From NCBI RefSeq assembly GCF_002865645.1, contig NW_020194512.1:2273183-2337182 (forward strand): a DNA stretch of 64,000 nt, in the 5' to 3' direction. The stretch comes from Hyaloscypha bicolor E. Taxonomy: Eukaryota > Ascomycota > Leotiomycetes > Helotiales > Hyaloscyphaceae. Under the pieces are notes generated by a model. That model was given only the letters and a program-made list of their open reading frames with translations, was not told where the DNA came from and ran no database searches. The position numbers were made by a program, and so were the translations under genes. Every line of letters begins with the position of its first letter. The first letter of the stretch is position 1. Below are positions 23,155-35,436 of this stretch, piece by piece.

Positions 23155-25191
23155 CTAAGTCTTAACCGTCTCGATTGTGTTTCCTGCCCCCTTCACCTTC
23201 TCCTCCCTCGGATTCCCAAACAAAAGCACCATACCTACAAGCCACGCAGGCCACCAAACACACCAAACCACAACCTGCGTCGTCATCCCCCACACATCCC
23301 AGCCAAACGCCGCCTCTTTCAGCACCCTGCCAATCCCTAACTCCCACCACCAACACCCTGCCACAAGAACCGTCGTTGGCGATAACGCACTTAGCAGCAC
23401 CGCCAATACACCCTTGACGATGGGCCGGTTGGGAAGGGGTTGCATATAAGTGAGAGGCGCGGAGAGGAGACCGACAAGAAAGGCAAGGGAGAAGTTCAGC
23501 GTTGCGAGGGAGGAGAGGAAGAGGCCGAGGAGGAGGAGGGAGAAGGTTTTTATGAGGGTATAGTGGTGGGCTGTTGGGGCGAAGTAGTGAGTTAGGAGGG
23601 CGGAGAGGATCAGTGGGAAGAAACCGTTGATGCTGGTGAAGGCGGTGAATATTGGGTGGAGCATCTGAGAGACGTTAATATCTCGAGGAAAGGGGGGAGG
23701 GAGGGGGTGGCTTACGGCTTCAGGTGTGTGGTTGAAGATGTACAGGGGTAAAACACCGAGGAATTGTGAGCCGGCTACTACGGCCAAGGGGAGGAAGAGC
23801 TCTCGTTCTCGAACCGCGATGGTTGCTTCGGGGGCGAGAGCTTTGGCATCTCCTTCCTTCACTATGGCTAGTGGAGTTTTCTTCTCCCCAGCTTCGACTG
23901 TCAAGGATACATTCGAGCTCTCTCCATTTGGTGATCCACTCTTCACCCAGAGGAAGATGGCCATGATCGTGAAGTTGACCGCAACTAGCATAGCACTTGG
24001 GAGATAAGTGCCAATACTCACGAAGCGATCAGCTTGCATAAGCAAGTAGAAGAAGAAACTCTGATGGAGGTGTTCCAACAGGTTGTTCAAACTTCTGAAA
24101 GTGCTTTCGATGACTCTTCCCATGGCCATTTCGTCTTGCCAGCCTTCCCCAAATGGCTGCAATGTAATGGCATCCACATGGTATGGGATGAAACTGCTAT
24201 GTGGTCCGGAAGCATGACCCAAGCCTTGGTTCAACATCCCTCGAAGCATAGTCTGCAGCCTGTCTCTGTAGCTGTCTGAGTGTTGCCACATTTGCTGTAG
24301 AGAGGTCCCAATACCCATGTGCCCACTAATCGACACCACCGTATTCAAAAGATCCAAGTTTGGAAGCTGGCCATTGATCCCATCATACACAATATGTATA
24401 TCCTGGAACCGGTGATCGAAAGGATAGTCAATAACCACCGCACCCTGCAAAGCACCACTTTTTAACGGCAGTGAGTCAACCATACCCGACTGATGCGTAT
24501 CATGATACGCATCAACCCAAGCCTGCGGTCCCGCCTTACTATCTGCCGTAATTAGGAATATAATATCCTTCGACCAGAGCGACCACCGCTTGAAATACCG
24601 CGCCAGAGTTAAGATGAGTGCAACACCGCTGCGGTTCAGTTTCCCCTCCATGTTCCACCACGCTCCGACAAGTACAATGGCTTCCGTGGCGTCTCCTCTC
24701 GGTGCATGCAAAATGGCGTAGATGTTCTCCCCAGCATATGTTTCTCCTGCCGACTTGTACTCGTAGCTCTGCCTCGCAACCTTCAGTCCTGAAGCTTTGA
24801 AGAATTCCTCTAATTTGTCGTTCACTCTATACTCCAATTAGCATTCCATCCTCCTACGATGCAACAAGCTTGCGGACTCAATGTTGCCGCTCCCCTCCAG
24901 GGCATCAACCTCGCGCTTATACCCCCTGAACACATTCTGGTCACTCCCAGCAAAATACGTATGCACCTGGCCTGGCAGGAGGGCGTTTTCGGAGATATAG
25001 GTTCTTCGTGAGTAGTTGTCTAAGGGGAGGACGAGCAGCCAGGCGACGCCGATTACTATGCAGAGAAAGGACAAATATGGCGGGAGCTTTAGGATGAGAG
25101 GATTGCGCCGTAGAAGGACGCTGGAAGCTTTGGAATTATTAGTGACTGGTTAGGGGATGTTGAGAGGAAACTCGCATAATAGTGACACCAT
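23155..25191 (-). CDS. GAA1: GPI transamidase subunit GAA1
   Basis: Exons on minus: 25176-25191, 24874-25127, 23716-24831, 23155-23664; about 631 residues. The opening MVSLLSSSVLLRRNPLILKL and VAWLLVLPLDNYSRRTYISE with LLPGQVHTYFAGSDQNVFRG is the Gaa1 N-terminus. The luminal peptidase-like domain (LVGAWWNMEGKLNRSGVAL, ITADSKAGPQAWVDAYH) and several C-terminal membrane helices follow. Gaa1 acts in the ER complex that joins GPI anchors to proteins. Intron 1 seems to have a GC donor (GCGAGT). Intron 2 is ambiguous: GCAAGC donor with a 42-nt intron keeps phase. The 51-nt intron near 23665-23715 is a multiple of three and is read through in a naive translation. Confidence 0.9.
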
Positions 25192-25514
25192 ATTAAGGAA
25201 CGTGGTGGGTGATGGGCGAGCTCAGCATTTTGGGAGCTCCGAGCTCGTTAATGTTCACGGGGACGCATTTTTGCAGTCACGAATTTGCCGACGCGACTGG
25301 TCAATCAACTCCATTCAGGGGCACAACTTTTTTTAAAGTTTACAATTCCCTAGAAGAGTGTCTTGAATCATGGGTAAATTGATAATAACATCCATGATCA
25401 TATCACTCTATAAACAATATCCCTGACGCCTCCCAACAAAGCCCCTTTCAACGCCGAACGATGCTATTGTAGGTTTGTACACGGGAGCAACACATATTTG
25501 AACATATCTCTTCT
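25192..25514. other. GAA1 upstream region
   Basis: 323 bp between the GAA1 start and the stop of the rhomboid gene, both on minus. No gene seen. It must hold the GAA1 promoter and the rhomboid 3' UTR. Confidence 0.4.
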
Positions 25515-26562
25515 TCATGGCCCTAATCTTTGTCCTGGGTCTGTGAATCTCAAAGCAATATCAGGGTTCGCGGGTGCGTTTGTGGTAGGAAGGACGCCAT
25601 ATCGTCCATAGGTCTTCTGGTCGACTGAGACGTAATGTGGTAATCTCCCAAGCAAATTTAACTTGCCTTCTATCCACCGTAGGATCCATTCTGGCGGTGC
25701 AAGGAATTTGAGATATCCGAGGCCCCCTTTGTCAACGTTAGCTCCCTTTCGCCAGTACTTGAGTTCGAACACCTTACAGCCATAGCCAAAAAGCAGCCCA
25801 CAGCAGTGTCCCAAGAAACTAGTATTCGGAATCAGGAAAGAGACGAACAACACCACCACGAGAGGCGTGATCCAGGTTGGTATTTGGGTTGTGCCAATCA
25901 CAAAGTGAGGATTCGTCCTGTATGTCTTCACTGCCTCCATTGCGATGAGTGTAAATACCCATATACTAGGTCAATAATCAGCGTCCAAATCGCATCTTAA
26001 AAAATGGTATAAGCTATACCTAGCTCCCAAGACTCTCGTGTTCAATCCGATTCCCATCTCAACAAATGTGTAAAGTAGCGCCGGAATCGTGGATAGAGCT
26101 GAGCTTCAAGTCAGCACTCTGCTACCAAGCTAGAACCCTTCCACGCAATTGGATTATACGTACGACCAAGGAACAACGCCAACGTAGTCAGCGTTCCATA
26201 TTCAGCCTCGAATCTCTCCAACAACGGCGTCAAAGCAAGTATATTCATGAAAGCATGAAAAAAGTTTGCATGTACCAGAGGGAAGGTATTCGTTCTATAC
26301 ACTACACAAACAATTTCATTAGCCATCAATTCTCTATGCGCAAGAGATCTTACAGCTCTGGGGAAGAGAAGGAGGACGAACTCGTAGCCAAGCCAATCTC
26401 CTTCGGTATTAACGCCCCCCATTGCTGCACATCCCACGCACTCTGCAAGCTCACCAACCAAAGCAGCACAATAACGAGAATAATACAGCGGGTGAAGAGG
26501 GGGAGACGGAAGATATACGAGCGTGCGCGCGCAGCAGAGAACTGGGGGAGACTCGGAGGCAT
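25515..26562 (-). CDS. RBD2: Rhomboid intramembrane serine protease (RBD2 type)
   Basis: Exons on minus: 26382-26562, 26164-26301, 26020-26098 and 25515-25965; about 282 residues. Blocks: IPKEIGLATMYRTNTFPLVH, ANFFHAFMNILALTPLLERF, then LGASIWVF with the catalytic Ser in G-A-S, and SFLGHCCGLLFGYG with the catalytic His. Hydrophobic helices alternate as in the family. The C-terminal tail (LPTTNAPANPD) is soluble. Rbd2 proteins cut membrane-bound substrates in the Golgi/endosome system, for example SREBP precursors in some fungi. The exon 1 donor GTTCGT is weak but is the only one giving correct phase. Confidence 0.88.
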
Positions 26563-27020
26563 TGTCCTCGCTCTTTCGACCGGTCGGGTCGGGAATTTCG
26601 TCAGGGAGTAACTAATATTGAGAAGATGCAGGCTTCAAGTGTCTTTCATTAGATCAAATAGTCGATTGCCAGCATTGTTGTTGCGAGTTTCCCGAGCGAA
26701 GATGGGCGTGTGAGGACGATGGAGAGAAAGTTATCGAGGACAGGGTCTTTCACGCGATCATCGCTTACGGTACTCGTTACTCAGTAGGGGCGGCAGGGGT
26801 TGGACTCGAGGCTGACTGCAAGGCTGCATATTTTTTTTTCTCCATCCGAAGCACAAGACTCTTTCTTCCATTCTTTTTTGAGATAGCTCAGATGAAAGCT
26901 GCCATTCACTGAAGCAAATCCTAACTTTAAGCTTTGGGGAGCCTTGAAATACTCCCTTCAAGGACTCAACGCAGGAAGTTCTTCGATACGAAATTCCCGT
27001 GACCTTTAACATCGACAAAA
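26563..27020. promoter_or_regulatory. Divergent upstream region of RBD2 and EFM5
   Basis: 458 bp between two diverging start codons. No conserved frame seen. It presumably holds both promoters. Confidence 0.4.
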
Positions 27021-28030
27021 ATGGATGAACCAGAGGACGACATGGTTCTGTGAGCAATTTATTTCTTCTCCTTTTCCCTTAAACACTACTAATAGCACCA
27101 GAGCCCTCTCAACCTCAACGCTCGACGCCCTAAAAGAGTTCTACGCCGATCGAGATGCGCGGCTAAAGCAGTTCGAGGATCTCAAAAATATCGCTGAAGA
27201 GAATGCCTCTAGCAATATCCCATTGACTATGGATGCCTTTGCGGAAGATTGGAATGAGAGTCAGTTTTGGGTTAGCTATTTCCTGTCATGGGAGAATATG
27301 GATGTGTTTCTGACTAGGAGTAGTATTCTGATGAGACGGCTAAGACGCTGGCTGAGGAGGTGCTGAGGGGAGCGGATAGGAAGAAGAGTATTGCAGTTAT
27401 GAGCGCGCCGAGTGTGTTTGTCCAGTTGAAGAATTTGTTGGTGTGTTATCTTTGGGTTTTGAAGAGATACGGAGCTAAACGGTGAATAGGCTGAGAGTGG
27501 GAAAGATGCAGACGAGAAGCCGACACTCTACTTGCTTGAATTTGATAGGAGATTTGAGGTCTTTCCGGAGTTCGTGTTCTATGATTTCAACGATCCGTTA
27601 AGTTTACCACGTAAGAACCTTTAAGCGGTGGAAAGACTGGTGTTGATGAAAATAGCTCGGATGAAGGGGACCGTTGATAATATCATTTGCGATCCACCTT
27701 TTCTCAGTGAGGATTGTCATACGAAAGGTTCAAGATCACTCTCCGCCTCTTATTCCCATCAACTAACTTGCAACAGCGGCTATGACAGTCCGATGGCTGT
27801 CAAAATCCTGGGGAGTAGCAGACGACAAACGGTCAACAGACCCGCGTCTCATCATCTGCACAGGAGAGCGAATGGAGACCCTAATCAACAAGCTCTACCG
27901 CCCACAAGGCATTCAAACAACCACCTTTGAGCCCGTCCACTCAAAGGGTCTGAGTAACGAGTTCCTTTGCTACGCGAACTTCGAGTGCGACAACTGGAAA
28001 TGGAAAGAGCAAGGTGGTTCTGGGTTATGA
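27021..28030 (+). CDS. EFM5: eEF1A lysine methyltransferase EFM5-like
   Basis: Six exons: 27021-27049, 27102-27270, 27324-27440, 27490-27610, 27656-27727, 27777-28030; 253 residues, matching yeast Efm5 length. Conserved blocks: LSTSTLDALKEFYADRDARL, EDWNESQFWYSDETAKTLAE, APSVFVQLKNLL, EFDRRFEVFPEFVFYDFNDP, VDNIICDPPFLSEDC (catalytic DPPF), KLYRPQGIQTTTFEPVH. The family was named for an N6-adenine methyltransferase-like fold, but its members methylate a lysine of translation elongation factor 1A using SAM. All introns are 45-54 nt and canonical. Confidence 0.92.
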
Positions 28031-28321
28031 GGTCCGATTTTGTTGAAATCATGCAGTGGCTTCTAGTAGCCGGGTATTGGTACATGTGTAAATACTAACG
28101 CCTTGAAATGCGATGCCTTTCCTATATCAAGCTGCCTTTATACTAATGACTGGATCATGAAGTCAACTTAACAAACTGGTCTGAAAATCCTGCCGCCGTC
28201 TATGCCAATATCGGATGCCGTTAAAAATAAAATAAAAAAGTCCCAATGCTAGAAGTACATTTGACTCCTTATGCCGAGATTCAAAGACGTAAAATAAGAT
28301 GGCTTTTCACTAATAACAGCT

Positions 28322-30169
28322 TCATGCCAATGATTGAATGACGTAAAATAAGAGAAACGCTTGTTCATTAAGAACTTGCGATTTTGATGCAAGTGTGACA
28401 GTGTGGTCATTGAATTTGAGCCACTGGTTACCAACCCGGGAGTAAGAAACATAGTGGCCTATGCTGTTAGTATGCTTCCAATATTAGAAATTCAGGCTCG
28501 ACTCACCAGACTCGAGATTGCCAACATGAACGACAACGCTCTGAAGATCGTACGTGCAGCCTCTTGCTAGTTCGAAGTTTTGTTGCTTGCTGTCCTGAAC
28601 CCGAGCTCGATTTGTGTATGGAAACATTTCGAGCTTGAGGGGGAACGAGACTTTTGTGTCAATCTTCGATGCTGAGCCATTAAATTGCTTGAAGCGCTGT
28701 GGAGCTAAGTGTCAATATCTCAGTGTATTAAGCATGGAAGCAGTTAGCACCAACCTTCAACTGAATGCAAAGCACATTTGGTAAGCTCTTAATGCTGAGT
28801 TGTTTCTTAGCTTCCTGAGTTCCGCATGCATGGCAAGTATACTCGCAGCGTTCCGGGTTCTTATACTCCTCGTCCAGGCATTTTTGGACGCTCAAGTTGC
28901 TTACTTTGAGACTCTTCTTCTTAGAGAGCATGTCAAGACCAAGACTGAGGTCAAGGAACGACTCGACTGAAGAGTTGATATCGCCGCAGTTCTGGCAGGT
29001 GATGGTACTTTGCAATTTTCCGTAAAATGTTTGGTGGACGATACACTTGCAAGCTGTTTCATTGCCCGTCTTTAAGCGTTTTGGAGATGGGTTCTCTTGT
29101 TGTGACGAAGGCTTGCCATCTCCATTAATCTCGTGCAGTTCTTCAGTGAGAAATTGGAAGAACTCGTGTGCGTCTTGCTCCTTGTTGCTGGCTAGCTCTT
29201 CATAGCCCTTCCGTTTGGACAGCCAGAAGCTAGCAAGGATATTTGATGCGGAGTATCCGGAAGTGGATTCCTGAGCATAAAAATCTTGAAACATTTCGTC
29301 CATTGCGCAGCTCATGCAGTGATCATAGTCGCAGTTTTTGCTCTTGTGCCCGTCGCTGAGATAGAAATTTCGTAGAAGAGGGTTGTGGACGAATGATTGT
29401 AGGATAACGTTCATATAGCATGTGGCCCCCATGTTGTAGATTCCCCGTATCCCACTTGCACGGCAGGGCGCTTCAACAGTGTTTGTCAAGATAACTCCAG
29501 CATCCTCCTTGGAGGGGTCGGTGAACAGCTCGTCCTGTTTCCGTTTCTTGGCTGTTAGAAAGGTCAGTGTATCATTCATAATGGAGAAGAGAGGGTAAGA
29601 GACAAGTAATGACTTACTAGAGAATGATCCAGTACCATCCTTCCGCAATCTCAATTCTTCTAGTGTAGGGTCCCAGACGAAGTCATTGCACATCTGGCAA
29701 AATAGGCTTCCACTTTTTGACTCGACGTCTAAGTAAATTAGTAGCTATCATGTAAATGGTAAAAGACCAGTTACAAAATCTATGCGAAGTCTCGTTTCCA
29801 TGCTCAAGACAATCGTGCTCAGTGGTTGTGGTTGAGCACTGCAGACACAAGTAATTCGGTGTGAGAGAAGTGAGCACTTGGCCTTTCGAAGACTTCGAGG
29901 TTTGTGGGACAATTGGCGTATGATCGAAAATTACTCGAAGGCAGTTCTTATAGTGCATTATGGTTTTCTCGAGACGTTCGGGAGGGCCCGTCAAGAATCC
30001 CTGAATGTGTTCTGCCATAGGATGTGAGCAGGCTTGCAAGGCTGCGCAATAGAGACTCAGGGAAATTCTGCTCCAACTTACCACAGCCGAACTGAGCTAC
30101 ACCAGGCTGTGCGGCCTTGATCTTGACCACCTTCGGCGACGCCGGCGTTACAGCTCCGGAAGAGGCCAT
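28322..30169 (-). CDS. UBP8: SAGA-associated ubiquitin hydrolase UBP8
   Basis: Six exons on minus: 30082-30169, 29775-30011, 29618-29728, 28755-29551, 28507-28696, 28322-28458; 519 residues. An N-terminal ZnF-UBP domain (YLCLQCSTTTTEHDCLEH, SGSLFCQMCNDFVWDP) is followed by the USP catalytic domain: Cys box YNMGATCYMNVILQSFVHNP, zinc-coordinating CxxC pairs (TCQNCGD, CEYTCHACG), and His box HYVSYSRVGNQWLKFNDH. It removes ubiquitin from histone H2B within SAGA. An upstream in-frame ATG at 30211 is possible. It is head-to-head with the LACTB2-like gene (196 bp apart). Confidence 0.93.
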
Positions 30170-30365
30170 TTCGTTCACGTCGAGAGTTGAAGTTGTAGGG
30201 TTGAGGTTCAATTTCTCGATATGAAGCTCCAGCTCCAGCTTCAGCCCGAAGTGACCACGGAGCGAGCCAAACGAAACGCCGACTGGACAGGGGGTTCACA
30301 GCCGAGGTGAACGCACGTCTTCCTCGACTTAATTTCCAACCATGCCAACAACAATCGCAAGAATC
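30170..30365. promoter_or_regulatory. Short bidirectional promoter, UBP8 / LACTB2-like
   Basis: Only 196 bp separate the two diverging start codons, so regulatory sequence and both 5' UTRs must be shared or very compact. I see no obvious TATA box. Confidence 0.45.
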
Positions 30366-31519
30366 ATGGCCACGCAACTAATTCCATTGCCGGAGGTCGA
30401 AAGATTGAGCTCAAGCGTCATCAGAGTATTGGGAGGGAATCCGGGCAAGGCAAGTCCCTTGGGCGTCGAATTCCTTTGGATTCAAGAATAGCAGTCATCC
30501 AAGTGAGGCTGACCGTTGCCGAGGATCAACGTTTTGGCAATTTATCTCAATATCTTCCAGTCCAGACAATTTTTATTTTGATAATGCCTGGTTGTTTTCA
30601 AATGCATTCCTAGCGAAAATATAATTACCCTCCGCTACTTCCTTCGTTTTTTACTACACCTATCTGACTCGAGTCACAGTTTACATTACAAGGTAGCATC
30701 TTTCCACTCCTTTTAGACGATATCTGATTTGACAACCTGCAAGGGACTAACACGTACATCGTCGGTACTGGACAACAGCGTCTTTTAATCGACACTGGTG
30801 AAGGCAAACCTTCCTGGATTGCAGCTTTAAAAGATACACTCTTGAAGGAGAATGCCACCATCGGCAAGGCTATCATCACTCATTGGCACCATGATCACGC
30901 CGGCGGCATAAAGCACTTATTGGAGCACTCGCCGGACGCAATCATCTACAAAAATCAGCCAAGCGATGGCCAACAGGATATCCAAGATGGGCAGAGGTTC
31001 CAAGTGGACGGAGCTTCCTTGCTTGCAGTTTTCTCCCCAGGCCACACCCAGGATCACATGTCATTAGTGCTTGAGGAAGAGGATGCCCTGTTTTCTGGCG
31101 ATAATGTTTTAGGAACCGGCACAGCTGTTTTTGAGGACCTTTTGACTTATCTCCAGAGTCTGGAGAAGATGAGAGGACGGTTCCGAGGCCGCGCGTACCC
31201 TGGACATGGCGCAGTGATTGAGGACGGGCCAAGCAAGATACTGGAGTACATCCGACATAGGCAACTGCGTGAGAATCAGGTGATTCAAGTATTGAAGTCA
31301 TCTAGGTCGGAGCCAGAGGTCGAGGCGAATGTCAACGAAGTCGATGACTGGACCTCCATGGAGATTGTGAAGATCATATACAAAGACGTTCCTGAGAATC
31401 TGCATATACCTGCCAATGGCGGTATTATTCAGATACTTCACAAGTTAGAAGAGGAAGAAAAGGTGGTTGAAGACGCGAAGACAGGGAGGTGGAGACTCAG
31501 AAACCGCGCGGCCCTTTGA
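30366..31519 (+). CDS. LACTB2-like metallo-beta-lactamase hydrolase
   Basis: Three exons: 30366-30449, 30680-30692 (13 nt) and 30744-31519; 290 residues, same as LACTB2. N-terminus LPEVERLSSSVIRVLGGNPG leads via the microexon (FTLQ) to GTNTYIVGTGQQRLLIDTGE. The metal-binding motif THWHHDHAGG and the later FSPGHTQDHM, FSGDNVLG and YPGHGAVI supply the expected His/Asp ligands. The C-terminal winged helix (HLEEEEKV-like LHKLEEEEKVVE) is present. Human LACTB2 is a mitochondrial endoribonuclease; fungal members also include enzymes next to polyketide clusters, but there is no such cluster here. The intron 1 donor is GC (GCAAGT). Confidence 0.9.
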
Positions 31520-33486
31520 GGTGATTGGAGGCAGAAGGCAAACATCAAAGGTCTTTGGTTCTGGCGGAGCTGCAAAAGAAAGAGCTGACTTGGCGCTATT
31601 GGGCTGGAAGCTCTCGACTATCTGAATTTGAGCACTCAACGTTGCATGAAGTAGTACACTTTCCACGCAAGATTTCCATTAATCAAGGAGTGGATGCTGA
31701 AATGGACAGAGTGATGTGTTGGGCTTGACAACTCAACCCCACCAAATGCCTAATACCCCACACAGATTACCCGCCAAGATCTTACAGAGCCAAGACCACC
31801 AGGCGGTAAATTCGGCCCAATAGTATATAATATGCATGTCCGAGAACTCTCTGTCCTACCCCAGGGCCTGGGTCTATGGATCGGCTCCTTCGTTATCCTC
31901 ATTCGCATCCTGGCCCAGGTCGCAGTGCGGGGGATGCGCTGGTGATAAGACCACTAGGCGGTGAAGCGCAATGTATTTTTCGAGACACACGACTCTCGGT
32001 GCACCCTTGGCATCGATTCTGATACACAAGTCGACGATTACTCGTCCGCGCAGGCAGCCTCGTCAGTCGTGAGGGGTGTCCCGCTTCCAAGCGACATGCG
32101 ATTCTGGCCGTTTGGGATGCCAACATCTTCCAATGAGATCATGCCGCCTGACGCACGGAGCGTTTGTCCGTGAGCAAACCCACCTGTCCCAGCCACATAT
32201 GATAGGCGCGAGTGCCGGGCCTCTGCGGCAGTCAAATCAGAGGTCCACGTCTTTTAAAGAAGGTTTGGGGGAGCATGTGGTGGCACCACCAGATGGTTCA
32301 GGATCTGAATCATCCGCCAATGCGTCATACGTGGGTTTCAAAGACTGCGGGTAAGAGGTCAGAATCGGCATCACACATTTGACAGAGTGTGTGGTGTGTG
32401 GTGCGAGGCTCCGTGATGGGAAAGTTTCCCTCACCTGAGAAATGCCAGGGCTGGAGCGGACGAGCAGACGGATGACCATCTCAGATCTTAAGCCCGAGTC
32501 CCAAGCATCCTCGGCGACGGGGGTCACGAAGGATAGCACGGCATCCGGGAGGGGGGAATAGACAGCAAGTGCACAGCAAATCTTCGTTCTTCAATACAGA
32601 TCCTAGCCATTTCCGGACCTCCTCTGGGACGTGTGACTTGTGTGCCTTGAGAAGAATGGGGAAGGGAGGGGCGGTCAGGGTGGCAGATCGGATCGAAAAG
32701 ATGAGGGCATTCGTACTTTGCAGCAATTCCGCTGCTTCCGAACTTCCCGGAGGCCTTGCCGGACCCTGGTCGCCAGGTGTGGTGTGATGGGTCTCTGCAC
32801 GCCAAGCCTTGCCTGCTCACCCGTCAACCACTGAGAATTGCTGCTACTTGAAGCCAAGAAAGATCCCTGCCGGTTTCGATGATTGTCGAATGTTCAGCCT
32901 TGCCCGAGCAGAGTTGAGAATTATTAATCCCGCCAGCGTTGTGCAAAACAACTCTCCGTGAGCGGATGCACCTCCTGCAGTTTCTCAGCGTCTCACAGTC
33001 TGCCTGCCCCTCTCCGGTGTGCTTACGTGAAGTTTTGCTACTTGATATGGTATAGCTGCTGCTTATGATCCTTTGCAGCGGGCGACATCTCCGGAGCTCG
33101 AGAGGAACACAGTACAGCGATTGAGTCAGACCCCCAAGCAGTCTATACCCTTTCTCTGCATGGTCTGCTCTCCATGTGCTCGCCGTGCCTGTTGCCGACA
33201 GGCAGCTGTTGTCAGAGTCCAGAGCTCGGCCACCGGCCTTTGTCTTGGGCGACGGAGGGTTCGGCGAGTATTATAAACGTCATACTGCTGGTGTCATTTT
33301 TTTCTGTTTGCGCTCCACAGCTCATATATCTACTGCTCACCATAGTAATCATCTTATTCCTCTCCTGCGATCTGACTACAAACATAACCTCTCTTGAAGC
33401 TCCATACACCGATACGGTTCCTCACTCCCCGCTTGGACCACCCTGGGAACTCCGTTTTGACATCCAGCGACCTTTCCACGACACCT
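31520..33486. other. Long gene-free region upstream of the YTP1-like gene
   Basis: Nearly 2 kb without a conserved frame. AAGACCACYAGGCGGT occurs at ~31792 and ~31947 as a short direct repeat. A TATA-like TATTATAAAC lies at 33269-33278, about 210 bp before the YTP1-like ATG. It may include a long 5' leader with upstream introns, or unrecognised relics. Confidence 0.4.
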
Positions 33487-35436
33487 ATGCGACCACCATC
33501 ACCAACATTCGTGACCTTTACCGGTGCTATACTGCTCGGACTTGCGTCCGTTGCAGTTGCACATGGCCACGATGAGGATATGAATATGAATATGGGCGAG
33601 TCGTCCATCACACGCCCAACCATTACCTCCGGCGCCAATGTCACTTTACCAGAGACGTACTTTCGGTATGGCGAGCACTCCGGATTACTGGCAGCGCACA
33701 TTTTCCTCATGGTTGTTGCCTGGGTTTTCATTCTGCCAATAAGTATATAGCTCCTTACAGCTTAAAAACTAAAAATGTATGGCTGATCTTATTAGGTGTC
33801 ATGCTGTCGATTTCCCGCTCCCGGTACAATCTGCTAGTACAATTCGTCTTCCTGGCAGTAAACGGAGCCGGGGTCTTACTTCTCACCATTTACAACGCGC
33901 CGGATTTGTACCCAAACAATGCGCATCACAAGCTAGGATGGATCTTAACGTGGATCATGGGAGCGCAGGCGGTGATGGGTGTTATAAGCGCGTATACGAG
34001 ACGAAAAGACGATCGCGGGGCGTTCATCCCTGTCTCGACGCAGAATATCGAACAGCATCAGCGCATCCATAATATGAGCCAGGCGCAAATGTACCGTTTT
34101 TCAAACGACAGTGGTCAGGGCACTGAACCTAATACTGAGTCTTTGAGAAGCCAGTCGATTTCTTCGACACATTCAGATGATCCCCAGCTTCCTGATGTGC
34201 GCATGGAGCACGAGGAAGAAGACCAGGATGAGAAACTGGGCTTGATGCATGGTAGCAAGGTGGATAAATTCTTGTCTAAGAAGATCCCAGGACTGGTTTC
34301 TGGGAGACTTTTGAGAGTTTTTCAGTTCTTTTATAATGTCATCGATCGCGTAATCTTGATTCTTGGGTTCGTTGCGATGAGCACGGGGATCGTTACTTAC
34401 GGTGGATTTTTTGTAAGTCGCCTTCTGAGCTTTAAACAGAATTGGATACTGATTTTGTTAGATTGGGCCTGCAGTCTTCAATGGACTTGCACACTTTATC
34501 AAAGGTGGCGTGTTCTTCTGGTATGGTATCTTAACTATTGGTCGTTGGGCCGGTTGCTTTGCGGACATAGGCTGGGCCTGGAACATCAAGCCCAACAAGG
34601 GAGGCCGAAGAATAACTGCGGAGTTTGTGGAGAGCTTCCTCATTTTCTTTTATGGGTCTACGAACGTTTTCCTGGAGCATTTGACTGCGTGGGGAGAGGA
34701 ATGGAGTGCTCAGGATCTGGAGCACATTTCGATCACCGCTATGTTCTTTGGTGGTGGATTGGTAACCCCCCCTCCCCCCAAATCTCAGAGAAAACCAAAG
34801 TTGACTAAGGATGAAACAGTGCGGCATGCTCATCGAATCAACCCGCATACGCTCCCTCCTGAACGCTACCAAGTTATCCCAAATTCATCCTTCCTACGGC
34901 TCAGAGAAATCGCAGGAATTAGAAGAGCCCAAATCCTACGCCTTCCCAATGAACCCCATCCCCGCGCTAGTGATTCTGCTCCTCGGATTGATGATGTCCT
35001 CGCATCACCAAGAGTCAATGGTCGCGACGATGATCCATTCGCAATGGGGGACTTTACTCGTCGGGGCGGCATTCGCAAGAGCTGCAACTTACATTCTGTT
35101 CTACCTGAGCCCACCGGCAAGTGTTTTGCCTGGTAGGCCGCCGACGGAATTGATCACGGCGTTTTGTTTGATGGCTGGGGGAATGATCTTCATGGCTAGT
35201 GTAAGCGCTTCCTTCTCCCCTATCGCTCGTTTGTGGAGGTGCTAATGATGGGATTTTAGGCACGAGATCTCACCGAAGCAATGGAAGCCAATGGCCTGGA
35301 CGCAATGTTCATCTTCACCGTCTCGATGGGCGTGATTACGTTCTTGATGGCGTGGATCATTGTTGTTGTTGCCATCAAAGGCTGGGCTGTGAGGAGGGAG
35401 AATAGGAGTGCGTTTACGTACCGCCAGGTTGCGTGA
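33487..35436 (+). CDS. YTP1-like multi-pass membrane protein
   Basis: Five exons: 33487-33742, 33796-34412, 34462-34761, 34820-35200, 35260-35436; 576 residues. A signal-like N-terminus (TFTGAILLGLASVAVAHGHD) is followed by a DUF2427-type region (RYGEHSGLLAAHIFLMVVAW, HHKLGWILTWIMGAQAVMGV), a charged loop, then the Ytp1 C-terminal domain (NGLAHFIKGGVFFWYGILTI, GSTNVFLEHLTAWGEEWS, MSSHHQESMVATMIHSQWG). The His-rich TM architecture resembles cytochrome b561-like folds, but the function of Ytp1 proteins is not established. About a dozen membrane helices are apparent. Confidence 0.88.

Noticed and set aside
26066..26611. 181-codon plus-strand frame
   Set aside because: Antisense of the rhomboid gene exons; shows no family pattern of its own.
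30366..31519. Polyketide-cluster thioesterase
   Set aside because: Fold is compatible, but the neighbours are housekeeping genes and no synthase is in the window.
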